A DNA stretch of 64,000 nt from Nostoc sp. LEGE 12450 (GTDB lineage Bacteria > Cyanobacteriota > Cyanobacteriia > Cyanobacteriales > Nostocaceae), in the NCBI RefSeq assembly GCF_015206895.1, contig NZ_JADEXU010000020.1, positions 1 through 64,000 on the forward strand, read 5' to 3'. Positions within the stretch are counted from its first letter, which is position 1; each line of letters begins with the position of its first letter. Positions 1-8,653 of the stretch are shown piece after piece. The position numbers and the translations under genes are program-made. The notes beneath the pieces were generated by a model that saw only the letters and a program-made list of their open reading frames with translations, ran no database searches and was not told the DNA's origin.

Positions 1-34
1 CCTTACTTTTAATTACTGGCTGCAAAGGTGATAG

Positions 35-1066
35 TTAGGGACGGAGAGCGGAGGGGTTAATGCCTGCTTTGTGTGCTACTAATACGCCTACTGCTTCTAA
101 ATATGAGTTTACCTGTATAACTTTGATCCCCAACGGTTGGGGAGGAACTTTGATTAGAGTTTTATTTTCTTCTACTGTAATTATTTGGCATCGCCTTTGG
201 CTTAAACTCAGTAAGGCACTGCTACCACAAGCATTTGCAGGTGCGATCGCAGCATCCACTTCATCTGCCCAAATATCTCCTTTTTCTGATGCAATCGCTC
301 CTTTATCTATTATAAATTGTGGGGCACGACTTAATCCGACAAGGACGCAGGGCAAAAAGGTATAGCCTAATTCTTCGGCGGCGGAACGGGGAGATAAATC
401 AGGTTGTGGGGGTTCGCTCAAAAGGGCGGGAGAATGGGCGCAAGGAATTTGAAAGGTTCGCACTAGCAAATGGCTAATTACGGCTTCTGCACCTGCTAGG
501 GGATCAACGCCTTCACCCTGGCGATATTTTTGTACTGCTTCTGAGTCCATATCATCGGGGAAACGGGCAACAACTGCGATCGCTTCAGCACCCGCTTTTT
601 TAATTAATATCTCGGCTGCCCGTAATAAACTATCCGGGTTGCCAATTGTTCCCCAACTAGCTCCCGATGCTGTAGTCCGCAATTCTACATTTAATGGTGC
701 ATCTGTAATTACATAATCTGTTAAGGTCAATCCCAGAGTTGCTCTGACTGCATCGGCTGCTTGTATATGCCGTAGCCGCAACTCTGGCTCAATAGCTTGG
801 TCTAAAAGCAAACCTACTTTGTTGTTGCGGACTGGACGTAAACCCCAGCATCCAGAGGCGAATTTGTCAAGCCCGTAACCTTCAACATAGAAAGCGTTAG
901 GAAGATTCCAGTATAAACTTGCACCATTCAGGACATTGGGGTGAGTAATTAGGCGATCGCAAACCTGTGCGATAACTTTGGCAACAGGTAAAGCATCTCC
1001 TGCATAACCCCCAATGGCAGCCCCAATGCCAGTTGGTACGATTAAGATAGCGGTGTATGGACGCAT
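35..1066 (-). CDS. DUF3326 domain-containing protein
   Basis: Recognised as the DUF3326 family, a conserved cyanobacterial and plant protein of about 340 residues whose biochemical role I do not know. The 343-residue length fits the family. The N-terminus reads MRPYTAILIVPTGIGAAIGG, with a glycine-rich segment that could bind a ligand. There is no signal peptide or membrane helix. The start ATG follows an AT-rich leader, and the next gene upstream is divergent, so it is probably monocistronic. Family assignment is from overall sequence memory; function is unassigned. Confidence 0.85.
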   Translation of the reverse strand: MRPYTAILIVPTGIGAAIGGYAGDALPVAKVIAQVCDRLITHPNVLNGASLYWNLPNAFYVEGYGLDKFASGCWGLRPVRNNKVGLLLDQAIEPELRLRHIQAADAVRATLGLTLTDYVITDAPLNVELRTTASGASWGTIGNPDSLLRAAEILIKKAGAEAIAVVARFPDDMDSEAVQKYRQGEGVDPLAGAEAVISHLLVRTFQIPCAHSPALLSEPPQPDLSPRSAAEELGYTFLPCVLVGLSRAPQFIIDKGAIASEKGDIWADEVDAAIAPANACGSSALLSLSQRRCQIITVEENKTLIKVPPQPLGIKVIQVNSYLEAVGVLVAHKAGINPSALRP

Positions 1067-1118
1067 ATTGAGTTATGAGTTATGAATCAGAAGCCATCAA
1101 ATACTAACTCCTATACCA

Positions 1119-1532
1119 ATGATTTATGGGGAAAACTATGGAGTTCATTTTCCTGCTAAAACTATTATTGCTTGGCAATAAGTGGAAGATTATCCCCAGT
1201 TGGAAGACCTTGTAGCCTTGGTTTATGGTTGGGATAAATTGGGAAATGAAACGCTAGAAGATGAAGTGATTGAGCGATTGGGTTTTGAGGATCTGGATGA
1301 TTTTTGCGATCGCATTACACCTGTAGAAGGAGATAAACTAGGGGGTTATCCAGAATGGGTACAGGGAATGGAATGTCCTGGCTGTCTCATTTGTCAGAAA
1401 CCTATGCGTCAGGTTTTTCAACTGGCTTCTAAGGATAATATCCCTTATTCGTTTGGAGATATGGGTACTGGACACATTCTTCAGTGCAAGTCACACAAGC
1501 ATGAGTTTGTGTTTGTTTGGGCTTGCAGCTAG
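1119..1532 (+). pseudogene. DUF1963 (YwqG-like) C-terminal fragment, interrupted by a stop
   Basis: The open part (from GTG 1182, 116 residues) matches the C-terminal end of DUF1963-type proteins: CPGCLICQKPM, a zinc-knuckle-like Cys pair, then the FGDMGTGHI and VWACS ending. The same frame is open upstream from ATG 1119 for 20 codons (MIYGENYGVHFPAKTIIAWQ) up to a TAA at 1179-1181, directly before the GTG. Family members are usually well over 200 residues, so this is a 5'-truncated gene with an additional nonsense codon. A short product starting at the GTG cannot be excluded. A TA-flanked repeat begins about 30 nt after the stop. Confidence 0.6.
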
Positions 1533-1565
1533 GAAATCTTTATGAGCCTGATTATTAATTTACTA

Positions 1566-1630
1566 TAAGACTCATATTTGATTTTTGAAAAAACAACTCA
1601 AAAGCCTTCTTTCCTATTGCCTATTGCCTC
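1566..1630 (-). repeat. Truncated TA-flanked miniature element (type II)
   Basis: Begins TAAGACTCATATTTGATTTT after a TA dinucleotide, followed by the CAACTCAAAAGCCTTCTT block and CCTATTGCC heptamers. It is the same family as the copies at 18809-18967, 32656-32788, 33387-33501 and about 56925-57064, but here the other end is missing. It lies between the stop of the DUF1963 fragment and the end of the STAND gene. Confidence 0.6.
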
Positions 1631-1657
1631 ATTCAGAAGCTACAAGCAACCCATATT

Positions 1658-4075
1658 TTATATTTTATCACTGTTACAATGCCTGTTAGCGCAGATAAAT
1701 AAACCAGATTGTGAAGTTGAAATTTTTTCAACTTGCTTCGGAGCTTTTATTTCAGTAAAAAGCTGAATTCCTTGATTAAAATTAAATTTACTTTCATCAG
1801 TCTTTGCCATCTTTTTATAAGTTAAACCTAATTGATAATAAGCTTCAGCTAGATCGCACTTAGCACCTATTTTATCCAACAGTTCGATTGCTTCTCTATG
1901 ATGAGCCAGGGCTAATTCAAAATCTGCTTGTTGTCGATTTATTTCTGCTAAACCATTGAGTGTTTTTGCTTTCACCTGCATATAGTGGCTTTCTTCCGCA
2001 AAAGTTAAAGCTTGGTGTAATATTTGATTTGCTTGATAGAACTCTCCTAAATTGACGTATGTTTGACCCAAAATTTGCATGAAATAGACAAATCTCCCAG
2101 TTTGTTCTACCAGTTTTTCGTTAGTAATATTCTGATAAGCTACATCTGCTAATCCAAAGGAGGCATCACGCAAACCTAAATAAGAATACACCAAAGCTAA
2201 ACAAACTGATGCTTTCTCTGCCCAGCGATGATGCTCGGTATTTTGAGCTAAATAAATTACTTGTTGAAATAACTTTGCGGCTGCCTCTAGTTCCCACAAA
2301 TCTATCTTGTAAAGACCAATACTTAATAAAGAATCTACCTCTAGCATCCTCAGATAGTAAACTGGATGTTTATTTTCTGGCTGAGGTATAAGTGATTTTA
2401 GTGCTTGAGTTGCCAAAGTAATAGTCTTTTCTTGACAAGCGATCGCTTTACTAATTTTACCTGTTATCCAATATAGATCGCCCAGTATATTATAGAGTTC
2501 GCTGAGGTTTTGGTTATTTTCCAGATTGTTAACAACTTGATTAATTGCCGCCAGTATCGGTTGAATTAAACCCATCCGATACAACGTACTACCAAGAGGC
2601 AAAAATTGTTGCCATTGATTATTCCGGCTTTTTAAAATTACCTTACCTGCTAACTCAAATTCATTAATTTCTATATAATGATAATATGCTTCCAGAGCTT
2701 GCAAAGCATCTTTAAAGGTTTCAATTTGTTTAATACTAGCTGTCCAAAATTCTGCGGCTTTGTGATTGGCAATTCTCCATTCATCGCTGGGGCGTAAACG
2801 TGCGATCGCTTCAGCACGAATCACCGGATGCAGCCAATATTCGCCTTTATCGCACTCCACTAAAGACCGATTTCTCAAGGAGGCGATAATTTGCCGATGT
2901 TGTTCGGGTGGAACATCCCACAATAAGCAAAATAACCCCTGTGATGGGATGGTGGGTATATCTTGGTAACGATAACATCCCAAACGGCAAAGCAGGCGAT
3001 ACGCTTGGAGATCGAGGGCTTGCAAACGATTGATTTGACTAACCGCTAAATTTTTTAAGTCCGTTGCGGCTAAAGGATCGGCATGATTTTCTTGCCAATA
3101 AAGAACCATGTCACCGCCAAAATCCTCCTGAATCGAACCACAGAGAATTCCCATTGCTTTAGCATTACCGCCATAGGTGCGATGTATGATTTCCAAGGTT
3201 GGCGAGTCGATGGCTAACCCACGGTTGCTAAAAAACTTTTGCCATGCGCTTTGATCCAAACCAGGAAGCCGATAGTGATTCACATTCAACCCAGGTTCAC
3301 AAAGGCGATCGCGGCTAGTAATTAGAGTAACAGATTGCACTCTGGCATCAGCTAACACCCGCAATAGTTCTACATAGTTGCGGTGAGAAGCAATCAACCC
3401 ACCTTGTTGATCTAATGCAGGTTCGAGATTGTCAATTAACACCCCAATGCGCCGATTGTGAAGTTCGCGCTTGAGTCGCCCCAATGTAACCCCGAATTCT
3501 ACCCCAGGTTCTTGAGCAAAGTCTTGTTTGAGCCATTCTTCTACAACTCGTTCGGCGGGGGTGATATTCTGCGTTTCCTTTGCCATCAGCAGTTCTAAAA
3601 CCAAGTCAAATTCTTGATGGAGATATTGCTGCGCTAGAGTGGTTTTCCCTAAGCCTCCCTCACCTTGGATAACAATGACTTTTGATCCTTGATTTACCAA
3701 AGTATTCAGGTGAGCGATCGCTTCTGTTCGCCCAATAAAATTGGTATCCTCTAATTTTGGGGTGGGTTGTGGCGATCGCGAATAATCAATCAGACTTGAT
3801 GATATTGCAGTCGTTTTTCTCAGAACCCGTTCCAAAGTAGCACGACAATTACTTTTGGTAATCTTTTCTCGCAATACTTTAGAAAGCAACTTCCATAACT
3901 GAGAACCAGCATCCTTGGCGTGTCCTTCGGTACAACCGTAAGAATGAGCGATATCCAAGTATTTTCTACCCAACCAAACTTGCACAAGAATCACTTTTTG
4001 CAAATCGCTCAACCGTTCCCCTGTCTGCGGGGGAATTGTGGCATCTAACCATGCTAATGCTGCTTCAGCGTCCAT
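1658..4075 (-). CDS. STAND ATPase: vMAP-type N-terminal HTH, NB-ARC domain, TPR repeats
   Basis: An 805-residue multidomain protein. Residues ~1-85 (RLSDLQKVILVQVWLGRKYL, then a second helix pair with KDAGSQLWKLLSKVL) match the HTH domain found at the N-terminus of vWA-MoxR-associated proteins. An NB-ARC NTPase follows: FIGR at ~113, P-loop GEGGLGKT at 138-145, Walker B-like VLIDNLE, and a TLITSRDRL sensor motif. The C-terminal ~330 residues are helical TPR-like repeats (for example LAEAYYQLGLTYKKM). Such STAND proteins work as inducible switches in signalling or conflict systems; the trigger here is unknown. No dedicated effector domain is visible. It is divergent from the phoX-like gene across a 523-nt gap. 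Confidence 0.85.
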   Translation of the reverse strand: MDAEAALAWLDATIPPQTGERLSDLQKVILVQVWLGRKYLDIAHSYGCTEGHAKDAGSQLWKLLSKVLREKITKSNCRATLERVLRKTTAISSSLIDYSRSPQPTPKLEDTNFIGRTEAIAHLNTLVNQGSKVIVIQGEGGLGKTTLAQQYLHQEFDLVLELLMAKETQNITPAERVVEEWLKQDFAQEPGVEFGVTLGRLKRELHNRRIGVLIDNLEPALDQQGGLIASHRNYVELLRVLADARVQSVTLITSRDRLCEPGLNVNHYRLPGLDQSAWQKFFSNRGLAIDSPTLEIIHRTYGGNAKAMGILCGSIQEDFGGDMVLYWQENHADPLAATDLKNLAVSQINRLQALDLQAYRLLCRLGCYRYQDIPTIPSQGLFCLLWDVPPEQHRQIIASLRNRSLVECDKGEYWLHPVIRAEAIARLRPSDEWRIANHKAAEFWTASIKQIETFKDALQALEAYYHYIEINEFELAGKVILKSRNNQWQQFLPLGSTLYRMGLIQPILAAINQVVNNLENNQNLSELYNILGDLYWITGKISKAIACQEKTITLATQALKSLIPQPENKHPVYYLRMLEVDSLLSIGLYKIDLWELEAAAKLFQQVIYLAQNTEHHRWAEKASVCLALVYSYLGLRDASFGLADVAYQNITNEKLVEQTGRFVYFMQILGQTYVNLGEFYQANQILHQALTFAEESHYMQVKAKTLNGLAEINRQQADFELALAHHREAIELLDKIGAKCDLAEAYYQLGLTYKKMAKTDESKFNFNQGIQLFTEIKAPKQVEKISTSQSGLFICANRHCNSDKI

Positions 4076-4498
4076 TGTGTAACGACGAGGGGAGTTCAGA
4101 TTTTAGGGACAACTATAAATTACTCTACAGTTATATTGCTAAAGTTTTCGGATAAGATTCTGTAAATCCGACTTTTTTCCCGACTTTTGCAAACTTTATT
4201 CAAAATTCAGCCGCAATTTTCATTGCTTCTTGTGAGTGCAACTAATGGAGTCTCTTGCAAAAGCCACTTAATCGACCCAAAAAATTAATTTAGCATCACT
4301 AGTTTTTTAATACGTTTGTCAATTAGCTCAATCTTGTAATAGTCAAAATGAAAGTTCTATGATTGTTAAAATACATTATTGGAACATCATTGAACTGGAA
4401 CTTCACTCATTACATACTAATAGTCGCTTGTCGAAAAAAAAAGATTAAAGAGATAAGTTTAGAAATTTGTATTACTTAAATGCCTTGAATAATCTTTT

Positions 4499-4517
4499 TT
4501 TAACCTCTTATTAATTT
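4499..4517 (+). promoter_or_regulatory. Possible Pho box (two octamers) upstream of phoX-like gene
   Basis: TTTAACCT (4499-4506), three bases, then ATTAATTT (4510-4517) fits two of the three 8-bp repeats with 3-bp spacers described for cyanobacterial PhoB/SphR boxes; the second octamer is weak. It lies about 80 nt before the TTG start of a PhoX-family gene, where such a box would be expected. The rest of the 4076-4598 gap is AT-rich with an A-run/T-run inverted repeat (AAAAAAAGATTA near 4437 and TAATCTTTTTTT near 4491) and no gene. Confidence 0.3.
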
Positions 4518-4598
4518 GGAAAACCTGCTCCTCCTAGATAATTAAGGCTGGCTATTTGTAACAAATTAAGCCTCGTTCAAAATATCAGGGAGTATACA

Positions 4599-5855
4599 TT
4601 GAATATATCAAGACGGCAGTTTTTTACCCTGGCAGGGGCATCTGCTACAGGTGCTGTCCTTCTATCTCCTTTGCAAGCATTCTATGCTAAACCTGCGATC
4701 GCTGCGGGTCCCTACGGCAATTTAGTGACCGACCCCAACGGAGTATTAGATTTGCCAGCTGGATTCACTTACCGCAGACTCTCCGAAACAGGCCAAACGA
4801 TGAATGATAGTTACCTAGTACCGGGTGGTCACGATGGTATGGGTGCTTTTGCCGGGTCTAATGGCAATACGATTCTAATTCGCAATCATGAACTCGGTAC
4901 TTCTGGCAATGGTGTGGGCGCTCCTAGTGGCAGCAAGTACAACACAAATGGGAGGGGCGGTTGTACTAAATTGGTTGTTAATTCTTCCCGCAACCTGGTA
5001 GAACATCGGGGTGTCCTAGCGGGAACTATTCGCAACTGTGCTGGTGGCCCTACGCCTTCAGGGTCATGGTTAACCTGCGAGGAAACTTTTGAAACCAATA
5101 ACGGCAAGAAGCATGGTTATGTTTTTGAAGTTCCCAGTAGTGCAAATACTTTTGTCACCCCCGTCCCACTAACCGCTATGGGGCGTTTTAATCACGAGGC
5201 TGCTGCTGTAGACCCCAACACAGGGTATATCTATATGACAGAAGACCGGAGTGATGGGCTTTTCTACCGCTTCATTCCCAACCAAAGCAACAACTTGAGT
5301 GCTGGCGGCACGCTATACGCTTTAAGGATTACGGGGTCGTCTGGAATCAACACAGCTACGGGTTTCCCAAAAAATACGCCTAGGGCGGTGAACTGGGTAC
5401 AGATTAGCAATCCTGATCCCACATCTGATACTGTCAGAACAGCAGGGTATAACAGCGGTGCCGCCAGGTTTTCAGGTGGGGAAGGCATCTTTTATGGCAG
5501 TGGTTATGTCTACTTCACCTGTAAGAGCGGTGGTAGTTCTGGAGATGGGCAGATTTGGCGTTATTCGCCCACTAATAATACTGTTGAGCTATATATTGAA
5601 CCCAACAATTCTGGTGTGCTAGACAATCCAGACAATCTTGTGGTTTTCCCCAACCGGGACATCTTCCTCTGTGAAGATGGGGATGGAACGGATTATATTC
5701 TGGGCATTACTCCCAGTGGCAGTCTTTATAAGTTTGCTAAAAATGCCCTCAACACATCAGAGTTCGCCGGGGTCTGCTTCTCCCCCGATGGTCAGACGAT
5801 GTTTGTCAATATGCAGAGTCCAGGAATAACCTTTGCTATCTGGGGGCCCTGGTAA
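4599..5855 (+). CDS. PhoX-family (DUF839) phosphatase, Tat-exported
   Basis: A 418-residue protein starting MNISRRQFFTLAGASATGAV, a textbook twin-arginine signal with cleavage probably near the Ala-rich segment after residue 28. The mature part has PhoX-family motifs: NHELG, the SWLTCEET segment, FNHEAAAVDP, YMTEDRSDGLFYRF, and FAGVCFSPDG near the end. PhoX enzymes are periplasmic or extracellular Ca/Fe-dependent phosphomonoesterases that release phosphate from organic esters. The start is TTG, chosen because AGGGAG lies at 4587-4592, six bases upstream, and because it exposes the Tat motif. The activity of this paralogue is inferred from family membership only. Confidence 0.82.
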   Translation: MNISRRQFFTLAGASATGAVLLSPLQAFYAKPAIAAGPYGNLVTDPNGVLDLPAGFTYRRLSETGQTMNDSYLVPGGHDGMGAFAGSNGNTILIRNHELGTSGNGVGAPSGSKYNTNGRGGCTKLVVNSSRNLVEHRGVLAGTIRNCAGGPTPSGSWLTCEETFETNNGKKHGYVFEVPSSANTFVTPVPLTAMGRFNHEAAAVDPNTGYIYMTEDRSDGLFYRFIPNQSNNLSAGGTLYALRITGSSGINTATGFPKNTPRAVNWVQISNPDPTSDTVRTAGYNSGAARFSGGEGIFYGSGYVYFTCKSGGSSGDGQIWRYSPTNNTVELYIEPNNSGVLDNPDNLVVFPNRDIFLCEDGDGTDYILGITPSGSLYKFAKNALNTSEFAGVCFSPDGQTMFVNMQSPGITFAIWGPW

Positions 5856-5920
5856 CGCTACATCCTGTTTCAGCCTAGCTAGAGCGATCGCCCTGGCTAG
5901 GCTCAGACAACCATATTTGC

Positions 5921-6041
5921 TATAACCAACTTTTTCCCCGACTTTTGCAACCCCATCACATAAAACTGCCGACTTCAGCCGACTGACAAAACGAAGTGCG
6001 TAGGCGTAGCCAGCCGTAGACATCGCTTAGGCTATTGGGCA
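5921..6041. repeat. Direct repeat, left copy, flanking the toxin-antitoxin pair
   Basis: Positions 5921-6000 match 6833-6912 over 80 nt with one difference (CCCCATCACA against CCCTATCACA). The identity resumes at 6022-6041, matching 6913-6932. This left copy carries a 21-nt insert (6001-6021) that the right copy lacks. A partial third relative of its core (TTTTTTCCCGACTTTTGCAA) occurs at 4173-4192. Confidence 0.9.
6001..6021. mobile_element. 21-nt small dispersed element inserted in a HIP1 site
   Basis: The 21 bases TAGGCGTAGCC/AGCCGTAGAC split a HIP1 octamer into GCG (5998-6000) and ATCGC (6022-6026). The homologous place in the right-hand repeat is an intact GCGATCGC at 6910-6917. A near-identical 21-mer sits in the same position of another HIP1 octamer at 62542-62562. 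Very small dispersed repeats of this kind are known from Nostoc genomes; the way they move is not established. Confidence 0.75.
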
Positions 6042-6058
6042 AAGTTTTGTACAGTGTG

Positions 6059-6472
6059 TTATTCCCTCACATCACAAACTAACCTTTTAAATAAACACAG
6101 AGAAATAATAGTTGTGTTTAATAAAGTTTGCGCTTCATTAAAATCAGCATCACCCGTAATAAAAAAATCTGCTTCTGCTGCAATAGCACAAGCTAAAAAC
6201 TTTCCATCTTTCCTATCTCTGGGGAAATCAATTTCCACATCCACATTAATTAGTGTTGTCACTGAATCAATTAAATAAACCCATCTTTTGTATTGTGCCT
6301 CAGTTAATTTTAAACGAGGACGCTTTAAAACTTCCTTATACTCTGCGATAATCTCTGCTGATACAACCCACTCAAAAGCAGAATTAGCAATCACAAATAA
6401 AATCACTGCCTCTGGATTTTTATTAGCTATAGCAGCAGAGACTACGATATTAGTATCAATAATAACTTTCAT
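6059..6472 (-). CDS. PIN-domain toxin (putative ribonuclease)
   Basis: 137 residues beginning MKVIIDTNIVVSA, the conserved acidic first strand of PIN nucleases. The other acidic positions are E64-region (SAEIIAEYKEVL) and the DGKFLACAIAAEADFFITGD block, giving the usual three to four Asp/Glu for Mg-dependent RNA cleavage. Its start overlaps the end of the upstream antitoxin gene by 4 nt, the standard antitoxin-toxin coupling. It belongs to the PIN family of predicted toxin-antitoxin modules rather than classical VapC. The pair is enclosed by an 80-nt direct repeat, suggesting acquisition or duplication. Confidence 0.85.
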   Translation of the reverse strand: MKVIIDTNIVVSAAIANKNPEAVILFVIANSAFEWVVSAEIIAEYKEVLKRPRLKLTEAQYKRWVYLIDSVTTLINVDVEIDFPRDRKDGKFLACAIAAEADFFITGDADFNEAQTLLNTTIISLCLFKRLVCDVRE

Positions 6473-6708
6473 TCTCCACGTCTATAAGCTTCAATTTCTG
6501 CTGCTATCTCTTCATCAGTTAAAGGATTATCTGCGTGTATCGCTTGTATTTCTTTGAATAAATTTTTTAATTCTTCTGCTAAAGGAACCCTTTGATTATC
6601 GTCTGTCAGAATAATCACCTCAACCCTCTGTCCTGCTTTAAATGGTAAATCAGATAATACTAACTGCTTTGGATCTGCAATGGTGATATATGTTTTATAA
6701 GCGTTCAT
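6469..6708 (-). CDS. Antitoxin partner of the PIN toxin
   Basis: 79 residues, acidic at the C-terminus (EEIAAEIEAYRRGE), with an N-terminal beta-rich part (YITIADPKQLVLSDLPFKAG) that resembles AbrB/DUF-type small antitoxins. It precedes the PIN gene with an ATGA overlap, so the two are translationally coupled. Such proteins bind and block the toxin and usually repress their own promoter. No operator could be recognised in the 120 nt upstream. The assignment rests mainly on the gene arrangement. Confidence 0.75.
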   Translation of the reverse strand: MNAYKTYITIADPKQLVLSDLPFKAGQRVEVIILTDDNQRVPLAEELKNLFKEIQAIHADNPLTDEEIAAEIEAYRRGE

Positions 6709-6832
6709 GATTTATCCTGTTACTCAACTTTTATCTACCCTTGTTCTAACAATTTCGTCACATTCTCTGCAATTCTCTCTTCTAACTTTGTAAAGTCGTC
6801 TTAGAAGGGCGAGGTTTGAAACCAAAATTTTC

Positions 6833-6932
6833 TATAACCAACTTTTTCCCCGACTTTTGCAACCCTATCACATAAAACTGCCGACTTCAGCCGACTGACA
6901 AAACGAAGTGCGATCGCTTAGGCTATTGGGCA
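6833..6932. repeat. Direct repeat, right copy, with intact HIP1 site
   Basis: Partner of 5921-6041. It contains GCGATCGC at 6910-6917, uninterrupted. It also forms the leader of the diiron gene, whose ATG is at 6959. Confidence 0.9.
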
Positions 6933-6958
6933 TAGAGATAAAATTTAAGTATAAAAAT

Positions 6959-7900
6959 ATGCTTAACACCCTCAGCCCAATCACAGAAGACTTAGCAGGT
7001 CAAAGCTATCCCAGTCCTCATTATTTGCAAACACAGCGCCGCATCTGTTCCCTCATAGACAAATATATTGCAGTCGAACAACTACATAACCGCCTGCAAG
7101 ATTTACCGATACAGTTTGGCAATCCCCAACCGCGTCCCTGGAAACCCATTGATTGGCAAACAATTAACCGCAATCAAATTATCGGCTTAGACGCAGAGGT
7201 ATTTTTATCTATATTGATAGGTGCGATGGATACAGAAGCACCAATTCGCGGCTATACCCAAACCAGTCGCCAGTATTTAGAAAAATTGCATCCTCAAATG
7301 GCTCGGTTTGTTGGTGGAACTGTCGGTGAAAATGGCGAACTGCTGGAACTTGGTTTGTGGGAAAAGGAAGAACGTCAGCACACACCTGCATTAATCAAAG
7401 TCTACACCCAATTAACAGGCGAGAAAATTACCCCAAAATTTCGTACTGTTAGAAGCTATCTCCCCACAGATGACGCTCACGAAGACTTATATCGCCACGG
7501 CTTACACCGCATTGCCACAGAATATGGTGCAACCTGTCTTTATATTTGGTTGATGGCTCACACCACTGGCGCACTCCAGGATGTTTTAGAGGAACTAGCA
7601 CACGATGAAATCAACCATACGACCAAATTCTGGGGGTTTGGGGCCTGGACTTTTCCTGATACTGGCTTGATGCGAATTGGACGCACACTCATCAAAACGC
7701 GATCGCAAAATTATCAGCGCAACAACCTCATGCGTACCCTCCGCCGCATGATGGCTACCCTCAATTGGAATGCTTGGTCATTGACTAACAAAGCAACTCT
7801 CCTCTTCACCTTCACTTACACAATGCATCGCCTGTGCAGTTGGAACAACACCCTCACACCAAAGTACTTACAAAATTTATTTGAAATAAATCATCAGTAA
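6959..7900 (+). CDS. Ferritin-like diiron protein (putative oxygenase/desaturase-like)
   Basis: 313 residues from ATG 6959; an alternative start upstream at 6908 would lie inside the repeat and is less likely. Two ExxH motifs on long helices, EERQH (with LGLWEKE before it) and DEINH (within VLEELAHDEINHTTKFWGF), plus earlier Glu residues in LDAEVFLSIL, give the ligand set of a carboxylate-bridged diiron centre as in acyl-ACP desaturases and related oxidases. No membrane helix is obvious. The stop is 6 nt before the uppS start, so the two are almost certainly one operon; this suggests oxidation of an isoprenoid or membrane-linked substrate, but that is inference. Confidence 0.7.
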   Translation: MLNTLSPITEDLAGQSYPSPHYLQTQRRICSLIDKYIAVEQLHNRLQDLPIQFGNPQPRPWKPIDWQTINRNQIIGLDAEVFLSILIGAMDTEAPIRGYTQTSRQYLEKLHPQMARFVGGTVGENGELLELGLWEKEERQHTPALIKVYTQLTGEKITPKFRTVRSYLPTDDAHEDLYRHGLHRIATEYGATCLYIWLMAHTTGALQDVLEELAHDEINHTTKFWGFGAWTFPDTGLMRIGRTLIKTRSQNYQRNNLMRTLRRMMATLNWNAWSLTNKATLLFTFTYTMHRLCSWNNTLTPKYLQNLFEINHQ

Positions 7901-7906
7901 TAACAA

Positions 7907-8653
7907 ATGACAAAATTACCCAGCGATTTAAACCCTCAAAAAATCCCCCAACATATCGCCGTCATTATGGATGGTAACGGAAGATGGGCAACCAGCCGAG
8001 GATTACCGCGCATTGCTGGACATCGCCAAGGAGCAAAAACACTCAAAGAACTATTGCGTTGCTGCAAAGATTGGGGAGTCAAAGCGTTGACAGCCTACGC
8101 TTTCTCAACAGAAAATTGGCAGCGTCCCGTTGAAGAAGTGGATTTTCTCATGCATTTGTTTGAGCGATTACTACATCGCGAGTTGGCTCAAATGCATCAA
8201 GAAGGTGTAAGAATCTCCTTTATTGGAGATTTATCAGCTTTACCCAAATCGCTACAGACAGAAATGGAACGTTCAATGGCGGAGACGTTGAACAATCAAG
8301 CAATCCACTTTACTGTTGCAGTCAATTATGGTAGCCGCAACGAAATTACCAGAGTTTGCCGTCAAGTAGCTCAACTCGTAGAACAGGGCGAACTCAGTGC
8401 GGAACAAGTGAATGAAAGTGTTGTAGAACAACACCTCTATACGGCAGATACTCCAGAACCAGATTTGCTGATTCGTAGCAGTGGTGAGATGCGATTGAGC
8501 AATTTTCTCTTATGGCAAATGGCGTATACAGAGATGTATTTCAGCGATATTCTTTGGCCAGATTTTAATCGAGAAGCATTTCATCAGGCTTTGTTGAGCT
8601 ACCAAAGTCGCGATCGCCGTTTTGGTCAAGTTAAAGCTTCACTGTCAGCTTAG
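7907..8653 (+). CDS. uppS: Isoprenyl transferase (undecaprenyl diphosphate synthase family)
   Basis: 248 residues with the complete cis-prenyltransferase signature: [13 protein letters not shown] (catalytic Asp22), [23 protein letters not shown], and the C-terminal [18 protein letters not shown] followed by [14 protein letters not shown]. The enzyme condenses isopentenyl diphosphate onto farnesyl diphosphate to give long Z-polyprenyl diphosphates, the lipid carrier for peptidoglycan. Length is normal. The 6-nt spacing from the diiron gene implies co-transcription, so this may be a second, specialised cis-prenyltransferase rather than the housekeeping one. Product chain length cannot be read from the sequence. 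Confidence 0.93.
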   Translation: MTKLPSDLNPQKIPQHIAVIMDGNGRWATSRGLPRIAGHRQGAKTLKELLRCCKDWGVKALTAYAFSTENWQRPVEEVDFLMHLFERLLHRELAQMHQEGVRISFIGDLSALPKSLQTEMERSMAETLNNQAIHFTVAVNYGSRNEITRVCRQVAQLVEQGELSAEQVNESVVEQHLYTADTPEPDLLIRSSGEMRLSNFLLWQMAYTEMYFSDILWPDFNREAFHQALLSYQSRDRRFGQVKASLSA

